From Lysinibacillus fusiformis (GTDB lineage: Bacteria > Bacillota > Bacilli > Bacillales_A > Planococcaceae): DNA of 64,000 nucleotides. The stretch is taken from NCBI RefSeq assembly GCF_003049525.1, contig NZ_PYWL01000010.1, positions 62,001-126,000 of the forward strand. The letters run 5' to 3'. Of this stretch, positions 25,420 to 34,465 are shown one piece after another. The notes beneath the pieces were generated by a model, which was not told the DNA's origin, did no database searches, and saw only the letters and a list, made by a program, of their open reading frames with translations. The stretch's first letter is position 1. The number at the start of each line of letters is the position of its first letter. The position numbers and the translations under genes were made by a program.

Positions 25420-26466
25420 TCAATTAAAACGAGTAAAGAGCTTCCATACTAATTCATTCCGATCGGCAACATCTACCTTTTGAAAAATTAGCTTTAAATG
25501 ATCTTGAACGGTATAACTAGAAATTCCGAGGTTTTGTGCAATAATTTTTGTCGGTATCCCCTTCATTACTTCAACTACTACTTCCTTTTCTCTAGGTGTA
25601 AGATGATAGGCTATCAGTAAATAGGGTAACATTTCTTTAGGAGATGCTTCATTTAATAGTATAGCTATTTGCTGCTGTGAATCTGCAGTCATGAGAACTG
25701 ATGCTTGGACTGTTACATAACCCTTATTATTAATTGGCACTAATAACGAATATTGGCTGTTCAATTTGTTAGCCTGTAGCTTTGCACAAAATGCCTGAAT
25801 TGGTTTGGGTATTTGCCAATCAAGCAAGCCTTCATTGTTTCTTAAAAGTGTTAACAATTGAGCCGCCTTTGTATTGGTGGAAATAATATGATGTTCTTCA
25901 TCCAAAATAATGATTCCACTCTGTTCCTCTTCGATAAAGAGTCGCTCATCTATAATCGTATGGTAGAACCCCATTAATGCCTCAGCCATAACAGGCATGA
26001 GGATTTTCACTTGATTTACATCAGCATCTTGGAAATGGGGTTGTCCATTGTCTATCCTTTTAAACAGTGTTAAAAACCCATAGCATTGCCCATGAAACAT
26101 CAATGCAGCTCGAATTTCATCACTAAATCCATGGGGCTCTAACACCTCTCGATAACGTTTACTCTGACTACTCACATCGCTAAGTTTACCGATGTATTTG
26201 CCACTTTCCACAAGATATACATAGCTATTTATATCTTGTGAGTCGTATTCCAAAGACATTATTTGCTGATGGATATCCTCTATTGATTGCTCTGTAACAG
26301 CTCCTATAGAAAAAAGGGTTTGAGTATCTGTCATCGTACAACAATATGCGTCAAAACTAATAAAATCACGCAATTCTTCTATCATCTTTTGTCGGTATTG
26401 AACTGAATTCTGATTATCTTTTAAGTGGACTTCTGACCTTCTTTTCCAATAATGAATATCTTGCAC
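25420..26466 (-). CDS. LuxR-type helix-turn-helix transcriptional regulator
   Basis: This 348-residue regulator has a LuxR/NarL DNA-binding domain in the last 60 residues: LTPREKEVVVEVMKG, then the helix-turn-helix IAQNLGISSYTVQDHLKLIFQKV. The N-terminal 280 residues look like a GAF/PAS-type sensing region (ALMFHGQCYGFLTLFKR; IIILDEEHHIISTN), with no receiver domain and no membrane span. The start is GTG 26466, which sits five bases after GGGGGAGGAA; an in-frame ATG at 26508 has no ribosome binding site. It is divergent from the methyltransferase operon and lies directly upstream of, and in the same direction as, the seven-gene surface operon, so it could control either. Confidence 0.85.
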   Translation of the reverse strand: MQDIHYWKRRSEVHLKDNQNSVQYRQKMIEELRDFISFDAYCCTMTDTQTLFSIGAVTEQSIEDIHQQIMSLEYDSQDINSYVYLVESGKYIGKLSDVSSQSKRYREVLEPHGFSDEIRAALMFHGQCYGFLTLFKRIDNGQPHFQDADVNQVKILMPVMAEALMGFYHTIIDERLFIEEEQSGIIILDEEHHIISTNTKAAQLLTLLRNNEGLLDWQIPKPIQAFCAKLQANKLNSQYSLLVPINNKGYVTVQASVLMTADSQQQIAILLNEASPKEMLPYLLIAYHLTPREKEVVVEVMKGIPTKIIAQNLGISSYTVQDHLKLIFQKVDVADRNELVWKLFTRFN

Positions 26467-26518
26467 AAAGTTCCTCCCCCCAGAATTATGGGATAGCACA
26501 TTTTCCATAAGTATTTAT

Positions 26519-26539
26519 AATTGAGAATAATTCTTAATT
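26519..26539. promoter_or_regulatory. Fur/Per-like palindrome in the divergent promoter region
   Basis: AATTGAGAAT-A-ATTCTTAATT is a 10-1-10 inverted repeat with one mismatch. Its inner 7-1-7 (TGAGAAT-A-ATTCTTA, 26522-26536) matches the Bacillus Fur consensus TGATAAT-N-ATTATCA at 11 of 14 positions, and PerR at 10 of 14. It lies 25 bases before the methyltransferase start and about 50 before the LuxR-type start. Confidence 0.45.
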
Positions 26540-26563
26540 AAATTGTACAACAAGGAGGTAAAA

Positions 26564-27265
26564 ATGAAAAATCCACAACATGACTGGCACAATCCTAATG
26601 TCTCTAACTACCAAAATACTATTCGACAAAAAATTAGTGGTTATGACCTTATCTATGACATGATGACCGATATTCTTCAAAGTTATCCCACTGATAACAT
26701 GCTAATAGTTGGAGCTGGTGGCGGTCAGGAACTCTTTTCACTAGGGCAAGCTTTCCCCTTCTCTCACTTTACAGCCATTGATACTTCTAAAATTATGCTA
26801 CAGGCTGCCCGTAAACATATTGAGAAATTGGAATCCCCTCTTCATATTGACTGGTATGAAGAAGATTTACTTGCGTTAGTGTTTGACCATCAGTTTGAAG
26901 TGGCTTCCTGTCACTTAGTTTCACATTTTATTGAGGAACATGAACAAAAAAAAGCTCTACTACAAAAATTGTCGGATAGCTTACAGGATAGCGGAATTTT
27001 ATTCATATCATCCATTAATGCAGACATGTCAGCTGTATCATTCCAACACCAACTCAAGTATTGGCGAAGCTCTATGCTGCAAAATGATTTATCTGAGGAA
27101 CACTGGTTACGCTTTGAGCAATCCTTTGGCTCCTCTACCTATCCAATTACACTTGAATTGCTAACGGACCTATTACATGAAGTCGGATTTTCAACGGTAA
27201 TTCCATATTTTAAATCACATATGGTCGACGCCTTATTAGCCATTAAAGAAGAGGTAAACAAATGA
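26564..27265 (+). CDS. Class I SAM-dependent methyltransferase
   Basis: This 233-residue soluble protein has a Rossmann methyltransferase fold. Motif I reads MLIVGAGGGQELFSLG (residues 46-61); an acidic residue after the second strand (TAIDTS) should bind the SAM ribose; YEEDLL follows at motif II. The acceptor is unknown. Start ATG 26564 has a perfect AAGGAGGT upstream; an earlier TTG at 26543 is rejected for lack of one. It overlaps the next gene by four bases (ATGA), so the two are translationally coupled and probably act in one pathway. Confidence 0.85.
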   Translation: MKNPQHDWHNPNVSNYQNTIRQKISGYDLIYDMMTDILQSYPTDNMLIVGAGGGQELFSLGQAFPFSHFTAIDTSKIMLQAARKHIEKLESPLHIDWYEEDLLALVFDHQFEVASCHLVSHFIEEHEQKKALLQKLSDSLQDSGILFISSINADMSAVSFQHQLKYWRSSMLQNDLSEEHWLRFEQSFGSSTYPITLELLTDLLHEVGFSTVIPYFKSHMVDALLAIKEEVNK

Positions 27266-28326
27266 CAAGAGATAATATATTAATCGTTGGCGGATATGGT
27301 GAAGTTGGTCGTAAAATTGCAAAAATACTACTCTCTAGTTACCCAAATAGAGTATGTATCGCCGGAAGGAATTTAGAAAAAGCCAGACAGTTTTGTGCAC
27401 AGCATGATGGTCTCGGGGCACCTTTACAAATGGATGTATCTAGAACTGTACATCCACAGCAATTAGCCAATGTAGCCTTGGTCATTATGTGTTTGGAGCA
27501 ACAAGATACTACATTTGCAGAGCTCTGCTTGAAAGAAGGAATTAAGTATATTGATATTACTGCTAGCCATACCTTCCTCAAACAACTAAAAAATCTTCAT
27601 TCGACAGCTATAGAGTATCGTTCAACTGCCATATTCAGTGTCGGTATGGCTCCAGGGCTAACTAATATAATGGCCATGCATGCGACCAATCCATTAACCA
27701 CTATGGAGAAGCTTCATATTTCTATTTTACTAGGAGCCGGAGATACGCATGGCACTGCAGCTATTCTTTGGATTTTGCAACAATTAAATATTCCGTATTC
27801 CCATTACGAAAATCAGATTATTACTAATTTCACTAGTAAGAGATCTGTGCAATTTAGGGATATTGGAAAACGTAGTGTGTACCAATTCAACTTTTCAGAT
27901 CAGCACACATTAGCTCATCATTTTCCTAGTGTTCCCATTGTGACGAGATTAGGCTTTGATGTAGAATCACTTAATTGGTTTGTCGCCTTCTTACAAAAAA
28001 GTCGTATTGCCTATTTATTGAAATTTAAAGGAGTACAATCCATGCTTGCCTCCCTCGTTCAAAAAATAAAAATGGGTACAGATGTATGCTCCATACAAAT
28101 TGAAGCTATTGGTAAGATACAACATAAAGAAGCGAATGTGACACTAGACTTTAAAGGTCGTGATGAATCACTTGTGACAGCAAAGGTTGCAGCTGCCATT
28201 GCTAGAGAACTTCTAGATAACAAATATCCAGCGGGGACTTATCATATTGAAGAATTATTTACATTCGAAGCATTACAAAACCAATTTGATGCATCTTCTT
28301 TCTCTCAACTAATTACATCACAATAG
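27262..28326 (+). CDS. Saccharopine dehydrogenase-like NAD(P)-binding protein
   Basis: This 354-residue soluble protein has an N-terminal Rossmann nucleotide-binding motif, ILIVGGYGEVGRKIA, followed by the AGRNLEKA segment that usually selects NADP. The fold continues as in saccharopine dehydrogenase-like reductases (YIDITASHTF, GMAPGLTNIMA). Members include true saccharopine reductases, opine-type dehydrogenases and many uncharacterised proteins. Coupled to a methyltransferase and preceded by a Fur/Per-like palindrome, it might serve a small-molecule or metallophore-like pathway, but the sequence alone does not show this. Confidence 0.8.
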   Translation: MTRDNILIVGGYGEVGRKIAKILLSSYPNRVCIAGRNLEKARQFCAQHDGLGAPLQMDVSRTVHPQQLANVALVIMCLEQQDTTFAELCLKEGIKYIDITASHTFLKQLKNLHSTAIEYRSTAIFSVGMAPGLTNIMAMHATNPLTTMEKLHISILLGAGDTHGTAAILWILQQLNIPYSHYENQIITNFTSKRSVQFRDIGKRSVYQFNFSDQHTLAHHFPSVPIVTRLGFDVESLNWFVAFLQKSRIAYLLKFKGVQSMLASLVQKIKMGTDVCSIQIEAIGKIQHKEANVTLDFKGRDESLVTAKVAAAIARELLDNKYPAGTYHIEELFTFEALQNQFDASSFSQLITSQ

Positions 28327-28359
28327 GGGCATAACCTTATATTTTGCGTTCTTAATAAA

Positions 28360-28401
28360 AAACGCAGTAAGTTCCCCTCTCAAAGAGAACTTACTGCGTT
28401 T
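28360..28401. terminator. Bidirectional terminator between the dehydrogenase gene and the amino-acid ABC operon
   Basis: AAACGCAGTAAGTTC at 28360-28374 pairs perfectly with 28387-28401. T-rich sequence follows on the right, and AATAAAAAA lies on the left side, giving T residues leftward. Confidence 0.9.
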
Positions 28402-28407
28402 AATTAT

Positions 28408-29130
28408 TTATAAAACTTTTTCTAAGAAATCCTTTGCTCGCTGTGTTGAAGGCGCTGTAAAAAACTGCTCGGGAGGAGCATCCTCAATGAGCTTGCCACC
28501 ATCTAAGAAGAGTATACGATCAGCAACTTCACGTGCAAAGCCCATTTCATGTGTCACAATTAACATTGTCATGCCGCTGTCCGCTAGGTTTTTCATAACA
28601 GCCAATACTTCTTTAACCATTTCTGGATCGAGTGCTGACGTTGGTTCATCAAATAATATAACCTTTGGATCCATCGCAAGCGCTCGGGCAATGGCAACAC
28701 GTTGTTTTTGTCCACCAGAGAGACGGTTTGGATACTCTTGGCGCTTTTCAAAGAGCCCTACTTTCTTAAGTAACTCTTCTGCATTTTTTATCGCAACCGC
28801 TTTATCCATTCCCTTTACATTAATTGGAGCGTACGTTAAATTTTCTAACACTGTTTTATGTGGGAAAAGATGAAAATGCTGAAATACCATCCCAACTTCT
28901 TCCCGTATTTTCATAATATTCGTCCCTTTATCTGTAAGAACATCCCCAGCAATCGTTACCTTTCCACTCGTAGGGAGTTCTAATAAGTTTAGGCAACGAA
29001 GGAATGTTGATTTGCCAGATCCTGAAGGTCCGATAATAGCAATTACTTCTTTTTCTTTAACTTCGGTTGAAATACCTTTTAGTACTTCATTCTGACCATA
29101 TGATTTGTGTAGATCTTCAATTTTAATCAC
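28408..29130 (-). CDS. artR: Polar amino-acid ABC transporter ATP-binding protein (ArtR-like)
   Basis: This 240-residue ATPase energises amino-acid import. The Walker A GPSGSGKST lies near residues 34-42, with the Q-loop VFQHFH, signature LSGGQKQR, Walker B VILFDEPTSALD and switch histidine VTHEMGF. The sequence is of the GlnQ/ArtR/TcyN class. The start is GTG 29130, overlapping the permease stop. It is the last gene of the binding protein-permease-ATPase operon. The arginine assignment rests on similarity of the binding protein to B. subtilis ArtP (YqiX) as I recall it; another polar amino acid is possible. Confidence 0.92.
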   Translation of the reverse strand: MIKIEDLHKSYGQNEVLKGISTEVKEKEVIAIIGPSGSGKSTFLRCLNLLELPTSGKVTIAGDVLTDKGTNIMKIREEVGMVFQHFHLFPHKTVLENLTYAPINVKGMDKAVAIKNAEELLKKVGLFEKRQEYPNRLSGGQKQRVAIARALAMDPKVILFDEPTSALDPEMVKEVLAVMKNLADSGMTMLIVTHEMGFAREVADRILFLDGGKLIEDAPPEQFFTAPSTQRAKDFLEKVL

Positions 29131-29782
29131 TTTTTCTCATTCCCTTCTCGATTCGTTTACCAAGGAACGTTAAAACAAGTGTCATGAGGTAATAGATAAT
29201 ACCGGCAAATAGTAAAGGCTCAAGATATCGATATGTCGAACCACCTACGATATAAGCACGACGCATTATATCAAGGGCACTAATTACTGTGACAACTGCA
29301 GTTTCTTTATTTAGTGTAATAAATTCATTAACTAGAGAGGGCAAAATATTTTTTACTGCCTGCGGGATAATTATATCCTTCATCATCTTTGCATAAGGAA
29401 TGCCAAGAGCTTGTGCCGCCTCCATTTGCCCTTTATCCACTGCATTAATACCTGCACGAATAATTTCCGAAATATATGCACCTGAATTTAAACCAAATGC
29501 AATAATGGCCGTTGGAATAGGCTCGATTTGAATATCTAATAATTGTGGTACTGCATAATAAATAATTAATAATTGTAATACTAGTGGTGTACCACGGAAA
29601 ATTGACGTATAAAAGTCAGCAAACCAGCGTAAAACTTTTACCTTTCCAATTTTACATAAGGCTAGTAATATACCGACGATAAACCCAATGATGGATGCAC
29701 CAATTGCAATTTGAAGTGTAACACCTATCCCTTTTAAAATATAAGGAATAGAGGGAACGATAGCTGTAAAATCCAAATTCAC
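29123..29782 (-). CDS. artQ: Polar amino-acid ABC transporter permease (ArtQ-like)
   Basis: This 219-residue membrane protein has about five hydrophobic helices and the EAA loop EAAQALGIPYAKMMKDIIIPQA typical of His/Glu/Gln permeases. The start is GTG 29782, because AAAGGAGGG lies seven bases before it. An upstream in-frame ATG would put the ribosome binding site inside the coding region. It overlaps the ATPase gene by eight bases. Confidence 0.92.
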   Translation of the reverse strand: MNLDFTAIVPSIPYILKGIGVTLQIAIGASIIGFIVGILLALCKIGKVKVLRWFADFYTSIFRGTPLVLQLLIIYYAVPQLLDIQIEPIPTAIIAFGLNSGAYISEIIRAGINAVDKGQMEAAQALGIPYAKMMKDIIIPQAVKNILPSLVNEFITLNKETAVVTVISALDIMRRAYIVGGSTYRYLEPLLFAGIIYYLMTLVLTFLGKRIEKGMRKSD

Positions 29783-29963
29783 AGCGCTCCCTCCTTTCTT
29801 TTTCATCTTGATTCAGCAATTCTTTTTTGCACTGAAAGCGAAACAACAAATACAGAAGCTTCTGGCGGTTGTCACAGATATGAGAGTGGTTCTTTTCTAG
29901 CACACTCGACAAAATCTAGACGTAATCATGCCGAAGCATATTAGATTGAACTGAAAAGCATAA

Positions 29964-29989
29964 GCGATAGCCCAAATAAGAGCTATCGC
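29964..29989 (-). terminator. Weak hairpin between the binding protein and permease genes
   Basis: GCGATAGC (29964-29971) pairs with 29982-29989. The leftward sequence after the stem (TTATGCTTTTC) is a poor T-tract, so partial termination or 3'-end protection is more likely than full termination. This would favour excess binding protein, a common arrangement in ABC operons. Confidence 0.55.
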
Positions 29990-29998
29990 ATGCAAGTA

Positions 29999-30787
29999 TT
30001 ATTCAACTTTTTCTAACCATTTTTCTTCTAGCTCTTGGATTTTTCCTTCTTCAGCTAGTTCTTTTAATGCCTTGTTAATTTTTTCTTTTAAATCACTGCC
30101 TTTTGGCACAGCAATCGCTTTGAAATCCTCGGGCTGTTCTTCTACAGGGAAGGCTGCTAATTGATCATTTGTTTTTAAATAACCCTTCGCAACGCCACCC
30201 TCTAAAATGCCTGCGTCTAAGCGCTTAGACATCATATCTTGAATAATTTCAGGAATTCGTGTACGTCCTTCAACTGAAACATCCACTTTTTTAGCAATTT
30301 CATTACCTAAGTTTTCTTGAATAGAGGCTGTTTGCACACCGACTTTTTTACCAGCTAAATCAGCTTCCTTTTTAATACCGCTATCCTTTTTAACAATGAT
30401 TACTTGCTCTGTTTCATTGTATTGATCAGAAAAATCTACTACCTTTTCACGCTCAGGGTTTGGTGTCATACCAGAAATGACTACATCAATTTTTCCTGCT
30501 TGTAACGCTGGTACAAGACTGTTGAAGTCCATATCTTGCGCTTGCATGTCCACACCTATTTTTTCCCCAACCAATTTAATTAAATCAATATCAAATCCAA
30601 TAATTTCTTCACCTTTTGCAGCGTCAACATATTCAAATGGCGCATAGTCTGCTGAAGTACCAACTTTTAATACTTGTTTGTCTGTACTACCATCAGCATT
30701 ATTATTTGCATTATCCTCTTTAGCGCCACAAGCTGCTAGTACGCCAATAGCTAGGACAAGAATTATCATGAAAAACTTATTCTTCAT
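29999..30787 (-). CDS. artP: Amino-acid ABC transporter substrate-binding lipoprotein (ArtP-like)
   Basis: This 262-residue lipoprotein has a lipobox at LAAC with C20 as the modified cysteine, followed by an Asn-rich linker. The binding fold opens KVGTSADYAPFEYVD, GFDIDLIKLVGEKIG and DFNSLVPALQAGKIDVVISGMTP, the classic SBP_bac_3 amino-acid signature, and resembles B. subtilis ArtP. The start is ATG 30787 after AAGGAGATG; a longer frame to 30868 lacks a ribosome binding site and would bury the signal. It is transcribed from a strong sigma-A promoter about 170 bases upstream and is the first gene of artPQR. Confidence 0.92.
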   Translation of the reverse strand: MKNKFFMIILVLAIGVLAACGAKEDNANNNADGSTDKQVLKVGTSADYAPFEYVDAAKGEEIIGFDIDLIKLVGEKIGVDMQAQDMDFNSLVPALQAGKIDVVISGMTPNPEREKVVDFSDQYNETEQVIIVKKDSGIKKEADLAGKKVGVQTASIQENLGNEIAKKVDVSVEGRTRIPEIIQDMMSKRLDAGILEGGVAKGYLKTNDQLAAFPVEEQPEDFKAIAVPKGSDLKEKINKALKELAEEGKIQELEEKWLEKVE

Positions 30788-30953
30788 CTTTAAGCATCTC
30801 CTTTTATTTATAATGTATTGTGTATGAGAATACATTTCTCGAAAATAGTTGATTGGATATTTATTCATGTTTGAGAATAAAAAACTATCTGCTAATTAAG
30901 ATATACTCTTTTGAAATAATAATCAAGATAAACTAGAAAATTTTTAACGAATT

Positions 30954-30982
30954 ATTATATGCTAAATTTTCAGATAAGTCAA
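30954..30982 (-). promoter_or_regulatory. Sigma-A promoter of the artPQR-like operon
   Basis: Read leftward: TTGACT (30982-30977), a 17-base spacer, then TATAAT (30959-30954). This is one mismatch from the full consensus. It implies a leader of about 160 bases, in which I see no known riboswitch or T-box. Confidence 0.85.
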
Positions 30983-31068
30983 TTTATTGTTTTCAAGTTC
31001 ACTTTCCTTACTATTTTCCGAAAGCTTAATAATTATCCCTTCATTCTTTAACAAAATTTCCGCGGAAA

Positions 31069-31098
31069 TAAAAAAGACCCCCATTTGGAGGTCTCTTG
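31069..31098 (-). terminator. Terminator of the mrp operon
   Basis: The leftward transcript reads GAGACCTCC, a short loop, GGGGGTCTTTTTTATTTC. A compact hairpin with a T-run lies directly after the mrpG stop codon. Confidence 0.88.
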
Positions 31099-31099
31099 C

Positions 31100-31462
31100 T
31101 TATTTGTCTTCTGTAAATAATTTATCTTTTAATTGGTCCTCGCCAGAGCCTTCCGCTAATGGAACATGAGAACGATAAGCCGCTCGACAGATTAAATGTC
31201 CAGCAACTGGAGCTGTAACAAAGACGAATAGAATACCTAAAATTAATCGGACACTAACATAACCATCGTGCACCCAAAAGTATATAAATGCACCTAATAA
31301 GCAAGTTAAAACGGATAACGTGGAGCTTTTCGTAGCAGCATGTGATCGCGTATAAACATCTGGTAAACGAATCATGCCAAATGCGCTAATAACACTCACA
31401 ATCGACCCGATTAGAATGAGGATGACTGCCGCCCATTCAATCATTTGATTTACGTTCAACAA
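31100..31462 (-). CDS. mrpG: Na+/H+ antiporter subunit G (MrpG)
   Basis: This small membrane subunit of the seven-part Mrp monovalent cation/proton antiporter complex has three hydrophobic helices and the family motif GMIRLPDVYTRSHAATKSST near residues 30-49. It overlaps mrpF by 26 bases. The start is uncertain: TTG at 31462 or 31459 after AGAGGTG, or the ATG at 31444; the last gives an N-terminus closer in length to family members. Confidence 0.92.
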   Translation of the reverse strand: MLNVNQMIEWAAVILILIGSIVSVISAFGMIRLPDVYTRSHAATKSSTLSVLTCLLGAFIYFWVHDGYVSVRLILGILFVFVTAPVAGHLICRAAYRSHVPLAEGSGEDQLKDKLFTEDK

Positions 31463-31721
31463 TCACACCTCTTTCAATATATTTTGTAAAAGCAATGGTC
31501 CCAATAAACGCTAAAATACCTAATATAAGAATGGCTTCTAAGTAAGCCTTTGTTTTTAATATAATCGAAACAATCGCAATAGCGGATAAAAGATTTACAC
31601 CAATTGTATCGAGAGCAATGGCTCGGTCAGGCATAGATGGGCCTCGGATAACCCGATACAACGACAGCGCGATGGAAATACTAAAGAAGGCGAGAGCCAG
31701 AAGTAAAATATTCTCTATCAT
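31437..31721 (-). CDS. mrpF: Na+/H+ antiporter subunit F (MrpF)
   Basis: This 94-residue subunit has three membrane helices and the conserved RVIRGPSMPDRAIALDTIGVN segment (about residues 23-43). Its ATG overlaps the mrpE stop codon (TAATG), indicating coupled translation. Confidence 0.95.
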   Translation of the reverse strand: MIENILLLALAFFSISIALSLYRVIRGPSMPDRAIALDTIGVNLLSAIAIVSIILKTKAYLEAILILGILAFIGTIAFTKYIERGVIVERKSND

Positions 31722-32203
31722 TAACGCGTCACCTCCATTATTGCTTGTTCAAACTTCCCAATAGAGCGAATAACAGCATCCTTAGACTGCTCAATGTCCA
31801 TCGCATGAATATAAAAGACATCGCCCTCTTCAGAAACTTCCATGACGACAGAGCCAGGTGTTAATGTTAGCAATAATGCTAGCGCCGTAATTTCCCAATC
31901 ACCCTTGAGTGCGGTTTTATACGTAAAAATACCTGGCGTAATGTTTAGCTTTGGTGTAGTAATTTGCTTTAATACGCTATAGCTTGATAAAAATAGCTCC
32001 CAATTAAATAGCCATAATAGCTTGATAATCGAAAAGACTCGTCGCAAGTAAAATTGGGTCCCATAAAACCGGTGCATCGCATATAATATGCCCATTCCTA
32101 CGATAAACCCCATTAAAAACGTTGAAAATTGTGGTGTCACTTCATCTTGCAAAAGTAACCAAAGTGCTGCGATAAATAAATTCAAAATAAACTGCATCGC
32201 CAT
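31721..32203 (-). CDS. mrpE: Na+/H+ antiporter subunit E (MrpE)
   Basis: This 160-residue subunit has two or three N-terminal helices and a cytoplasmic C-terminal domain. Characteristic features are LLTLTPGSVVMEVSEEGDVFYIH and a terminal helix KFEQAIMEVTR. It overlaps mrpD by one base and mrpF by one base. Confidence 0.95.
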   Translation of the reverse strand: MAMQFILNLFIAALWLLLQDEVTPQFSTFLMGFIVGMGILYAMHRFYGTQFYLRRVFSIIKLLWLFNWELFLSSYSVLKQITTPKLNITPGIFTYKTALKGDWEITALALLLTLTPGSVVMEVSEEGDVFYIHAMDIEQSKDAVIRSIGKFEQAIMEVTR

Positions 32204-33708
32204 TATTTATTCACCTCACCTTGCCATTGTTCACCATCTAGAACAGCGTCTATATAGATAGATGGTGTATATAACGTTTCTGCTGCATCGGTGACAAAGG
32301 GAGCTAATTTCTCCGCTCCTATTCCTAAACTAATTGTACAAGCAGCCAATAAAGTTAACGGCAGTATTACACGTTTGGGTAAAGGCTTTTCATCCTCTAA
32401 ACTAATAATGGTCTCTCCAAAAAAGGAGGAGAGAAATATCCGCAGTAATGAATACAAAACAATTAAACTAGAGAAAAACCCTAGACCTAATAGAACAAAA
32501 TTGCCGCCCTCTATCGCACCTTGTCCAATTAAAACCTTCCCTAAAAAGCCGCTCAATGGCGGGATACCCGCTAATGAACACATGGCTACAAAGAATAGCC
32601 ATCCAAAGAACGGATAGTTGCGAATAAGCCCACTCATTTTATCTATGACTGTTTCTCCAGTTACATAAATCATCATGCCGACAGCTAAAAATAACATAGC
32701 CTTTGCCACCATATCATGCATTAAATAATAGACAACGCCCTGTAAGGCAGACTCAGTACCAATCGCTAGACCAGCTACTATAAACCCAACACCAATCAAT
32801 ACATTATAAGAAGCGATTGTTCTAACATCACGCCCTGAAAGAGCACCGATACAGCCAGCTATAATTGTAATACCCGCCATAATGCCAAGTGCCATATGCG
32901 TGACTTCGGTATTATTTGGGAAAAGCAATGTAAAGGTTCTTACGAGTGCATAAATCCCAACCTTTGTTAATAGTGCTGCGAATAAAGCGGCAATGGCAGT
33001 GGGAGGTACACTATAAGAGCCAGGCAGCCAGAAGAATAATAGCAGTCCCGCCTTTAAGCTAAAGACAATTAAGAAAATGAGTGCCACTGTTGTAATAAGT
33101 GGATTAGCACCGGCTTCCATCACACGCATAGAAATATGGGCCATATTTAATGTACCGACTGTTCCATAAAGAAAAGCCAATGCCACCAAGAAAATCCAAG
33201 ACGCTACAATATTAATCAGCACATATTTTAATGCTTCACGGAGTTGAACCTTTTCCCCACCTATACTAATAAGTGCATATGAAGCCAGCAACATCACCTC
33301 AAAACATACAAATAAGTTAAAGATATCTCCTGTCAAAAATGAACCATTAACACCAGCTACCATTAGTAAGGTAAATGGATAAAAATACATTTTTTCATAC
33401 CTTAACTCCATTGTGAATATTGCATAGAGCATACAAATAACTGCTACAATATTTGCTATTAACACGAGTAGCGTTGCGAAGGAATCTGCCACAAATGAGA
33501 TACCAAAAGGAGGTGCCCAACCACTAAAGTCAATGCGCAATATCCCTTGTTCTTGAATTTCTACTAATAAAATCACGCTAATAATAACGATAAAGCTTAA
33601 TGTCAGTAAACTAATAATCCGTTGTAAAAAGACATGCTCTTTTAAAAACACCAGTAAAATAGCTGTAATTACCGGTACTATTAATGGTAAAACAATCATA
33701 TTACTCAT
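32203..33708 (-). CDS. mrpD: Na+/H+ antiporter subunit D (MrpD), complex I ND-like
   Basis: This 501-residue proton-translocating subunit is homologous to NuoL/M/N. About fourteen helices are present, with the conserved acidic and lysine residues in FVCFEVMLLASYALIS and SLKAGLLLFFWLPGSYSVPPTAIAALFAALLTKVG. Start ATG 33708 overlaps the mrpC stop, with GAGGGGTACG upstream. Confidence 0.96.
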   Translation of the reverse strand: MSNMIVLPLIVPVITAILLVFLKEHVFLQRIISLLTLSFIVIISVILLVEIQEQGILRIDFSGWAPPFGISFVADSFATLLVLIANIVAVICMLYAIFTMELRYEKMYFYPFTLLMVAGVNGSFLTGDIFNLFVCFEVMLLASYALISIGGEKVQLREALKYVLINIVASWIFLVALAFLYGTVGTLNMAHISMRVMEAGANPLITTVALIFLIVFSLKAGLLLFFWLPGSYSVPPTAIAALFAALLTKVGIYALVRTFTLLFPNNTEVTHMALGIMAGITIIAGCIGALSGRDVRTIASYNVLIGVGFIVAGLAIGTESALQGVVYYLMHDMVAKAMLFLAVGMMIYVTGETVIDKMSGLIRNYPFFGWLFFVAMCSLAGIPPLSGFLGKVLIGQGAIEGGNFVLLGLGFFSSLIVLYSLLRIFLSSFFGETIISLEDEKPLPKRVILPLTLLAACTISLGIGAEKLAPFVTDAAETLYTPSIYIDAVLDGEQWQGEVNK

Positions 33709-34039
33709 CCGGCGTACCCCTCAATTCATCAAAATTCCCTGAACCATTTGTTTTGTACGCTCGATAGCCTAAAACGAGAACAAACGCAGTCACAGCAAAA
33801 CTAATAACAATAGCTGTTAGAATTAGGGCTTGCGGCAATGCATCTGTATAAGGACCCTCTGATTCGCCTAATAATGGTACATCCCCTTTTTTAAGACCTC
33901 CCATTGTTAGAATTAGTAAGTGGGCAGCATGTGATAAAACAGCAGTGCCTAAAATAACACGTAATAACTGTTTAGAGAGGATTAAGTACGTCGCAACAGC
34001 TACTAATATACCTACTAAAACAAGTATTAAAGATTCCAT
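33701..34039 (-). CDS. mrpC: Na+/H+ antiporter subunit C (MrpC), NuoK-like
   Basis: This 112-residue NuoK homologue has three helices with AVLSHAAHLLILTMGG and LPQALILTAIVISFA, the conserved core of MrpC. The start lies three bases after mrpB ends, and its GAGGATGAG ribosome binding site lies in mrpB. Confidence 0.95.
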   Translation of the reverse strand: MESLILVLVGILVAVATYLILSKQLLRVILGTAVLSHAAHLLILTMGGLKKGDVPLLGESEGPYTDALPQALILTAIVISFAVTAFVLVLGYRAYKTNGSGNFDELRGTPDE

Positions 34040-34042
34040 CGG

Positions 34043-34465
34043 CTACTCATCCTCACTTATGCTTAAAATAATTGTCACGACAACACCCACCACCGTCAAA
34101 GCTACTCCTGCTTCAAAAATGGTTACGGTTGAAAAACCCATTTTCCCGAAAATCGGGACATTTATATACGTATAAGCCTGTGTTAAAAATGGTACATCGA
34201 AAAACAAAGAACCAATTGCCGTACCTGTTGCCAGCAATACACCAAGAGCCGCAACCTTTTTAAAGTCAAACGGCATTCCCTTATGCACAGTCTCTATATC
34301 GTAAGCAAGATACAATAATACAATGCCAGAAGCTAACACGAGGCCACCAATAAAGCCACCACCTGGAGCGTGGTGTCCCGCAAAGAACAAATACACGCCA
34401 AGTGTTAAAATAATGAAGACGACTGCCTTAGTGACTGTCCGTAATATCACATCATTAATTTTCAT
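34043..34465 (-). CDS. mrpB: Na+/H+ antiporter subunit B (MrpB)
   Basis: This 140-residue subunit has four helices and the diagnostic FAGHHAPGGGFIGGLV motif (residues about 28-43). It overlaps the end of mrpA by 11 bases, with AAGGAGGAAG before ATG 34465. Confidence 0.96.
   Translation of the reverse strand: MKINDVILRTVTKAVVFIILTLGVYLFFAGHHAPGGGFIGGLVLASGIVLLYLAYDIETVHKGMPFDFKKVAALGVLLATGTAIGSLFFDVPFLTQAYTYINVPIFGKMGFSTVTIFEAGVALTVVGVVVTIILSISEDE

Noticed and set aside
26564..28326. Opine metallophore genes cntL/cntM
   Set aside because: Only the broad folds match; I cannot see family-specific motifs, so no gene symbols were assigned.
29652..29912. 86-codon leftward frame overlapping the amino-acid permease start
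   Set aside because: Overlaps the permease in a different frame; composition and lack of ribosome binding site argue against it.
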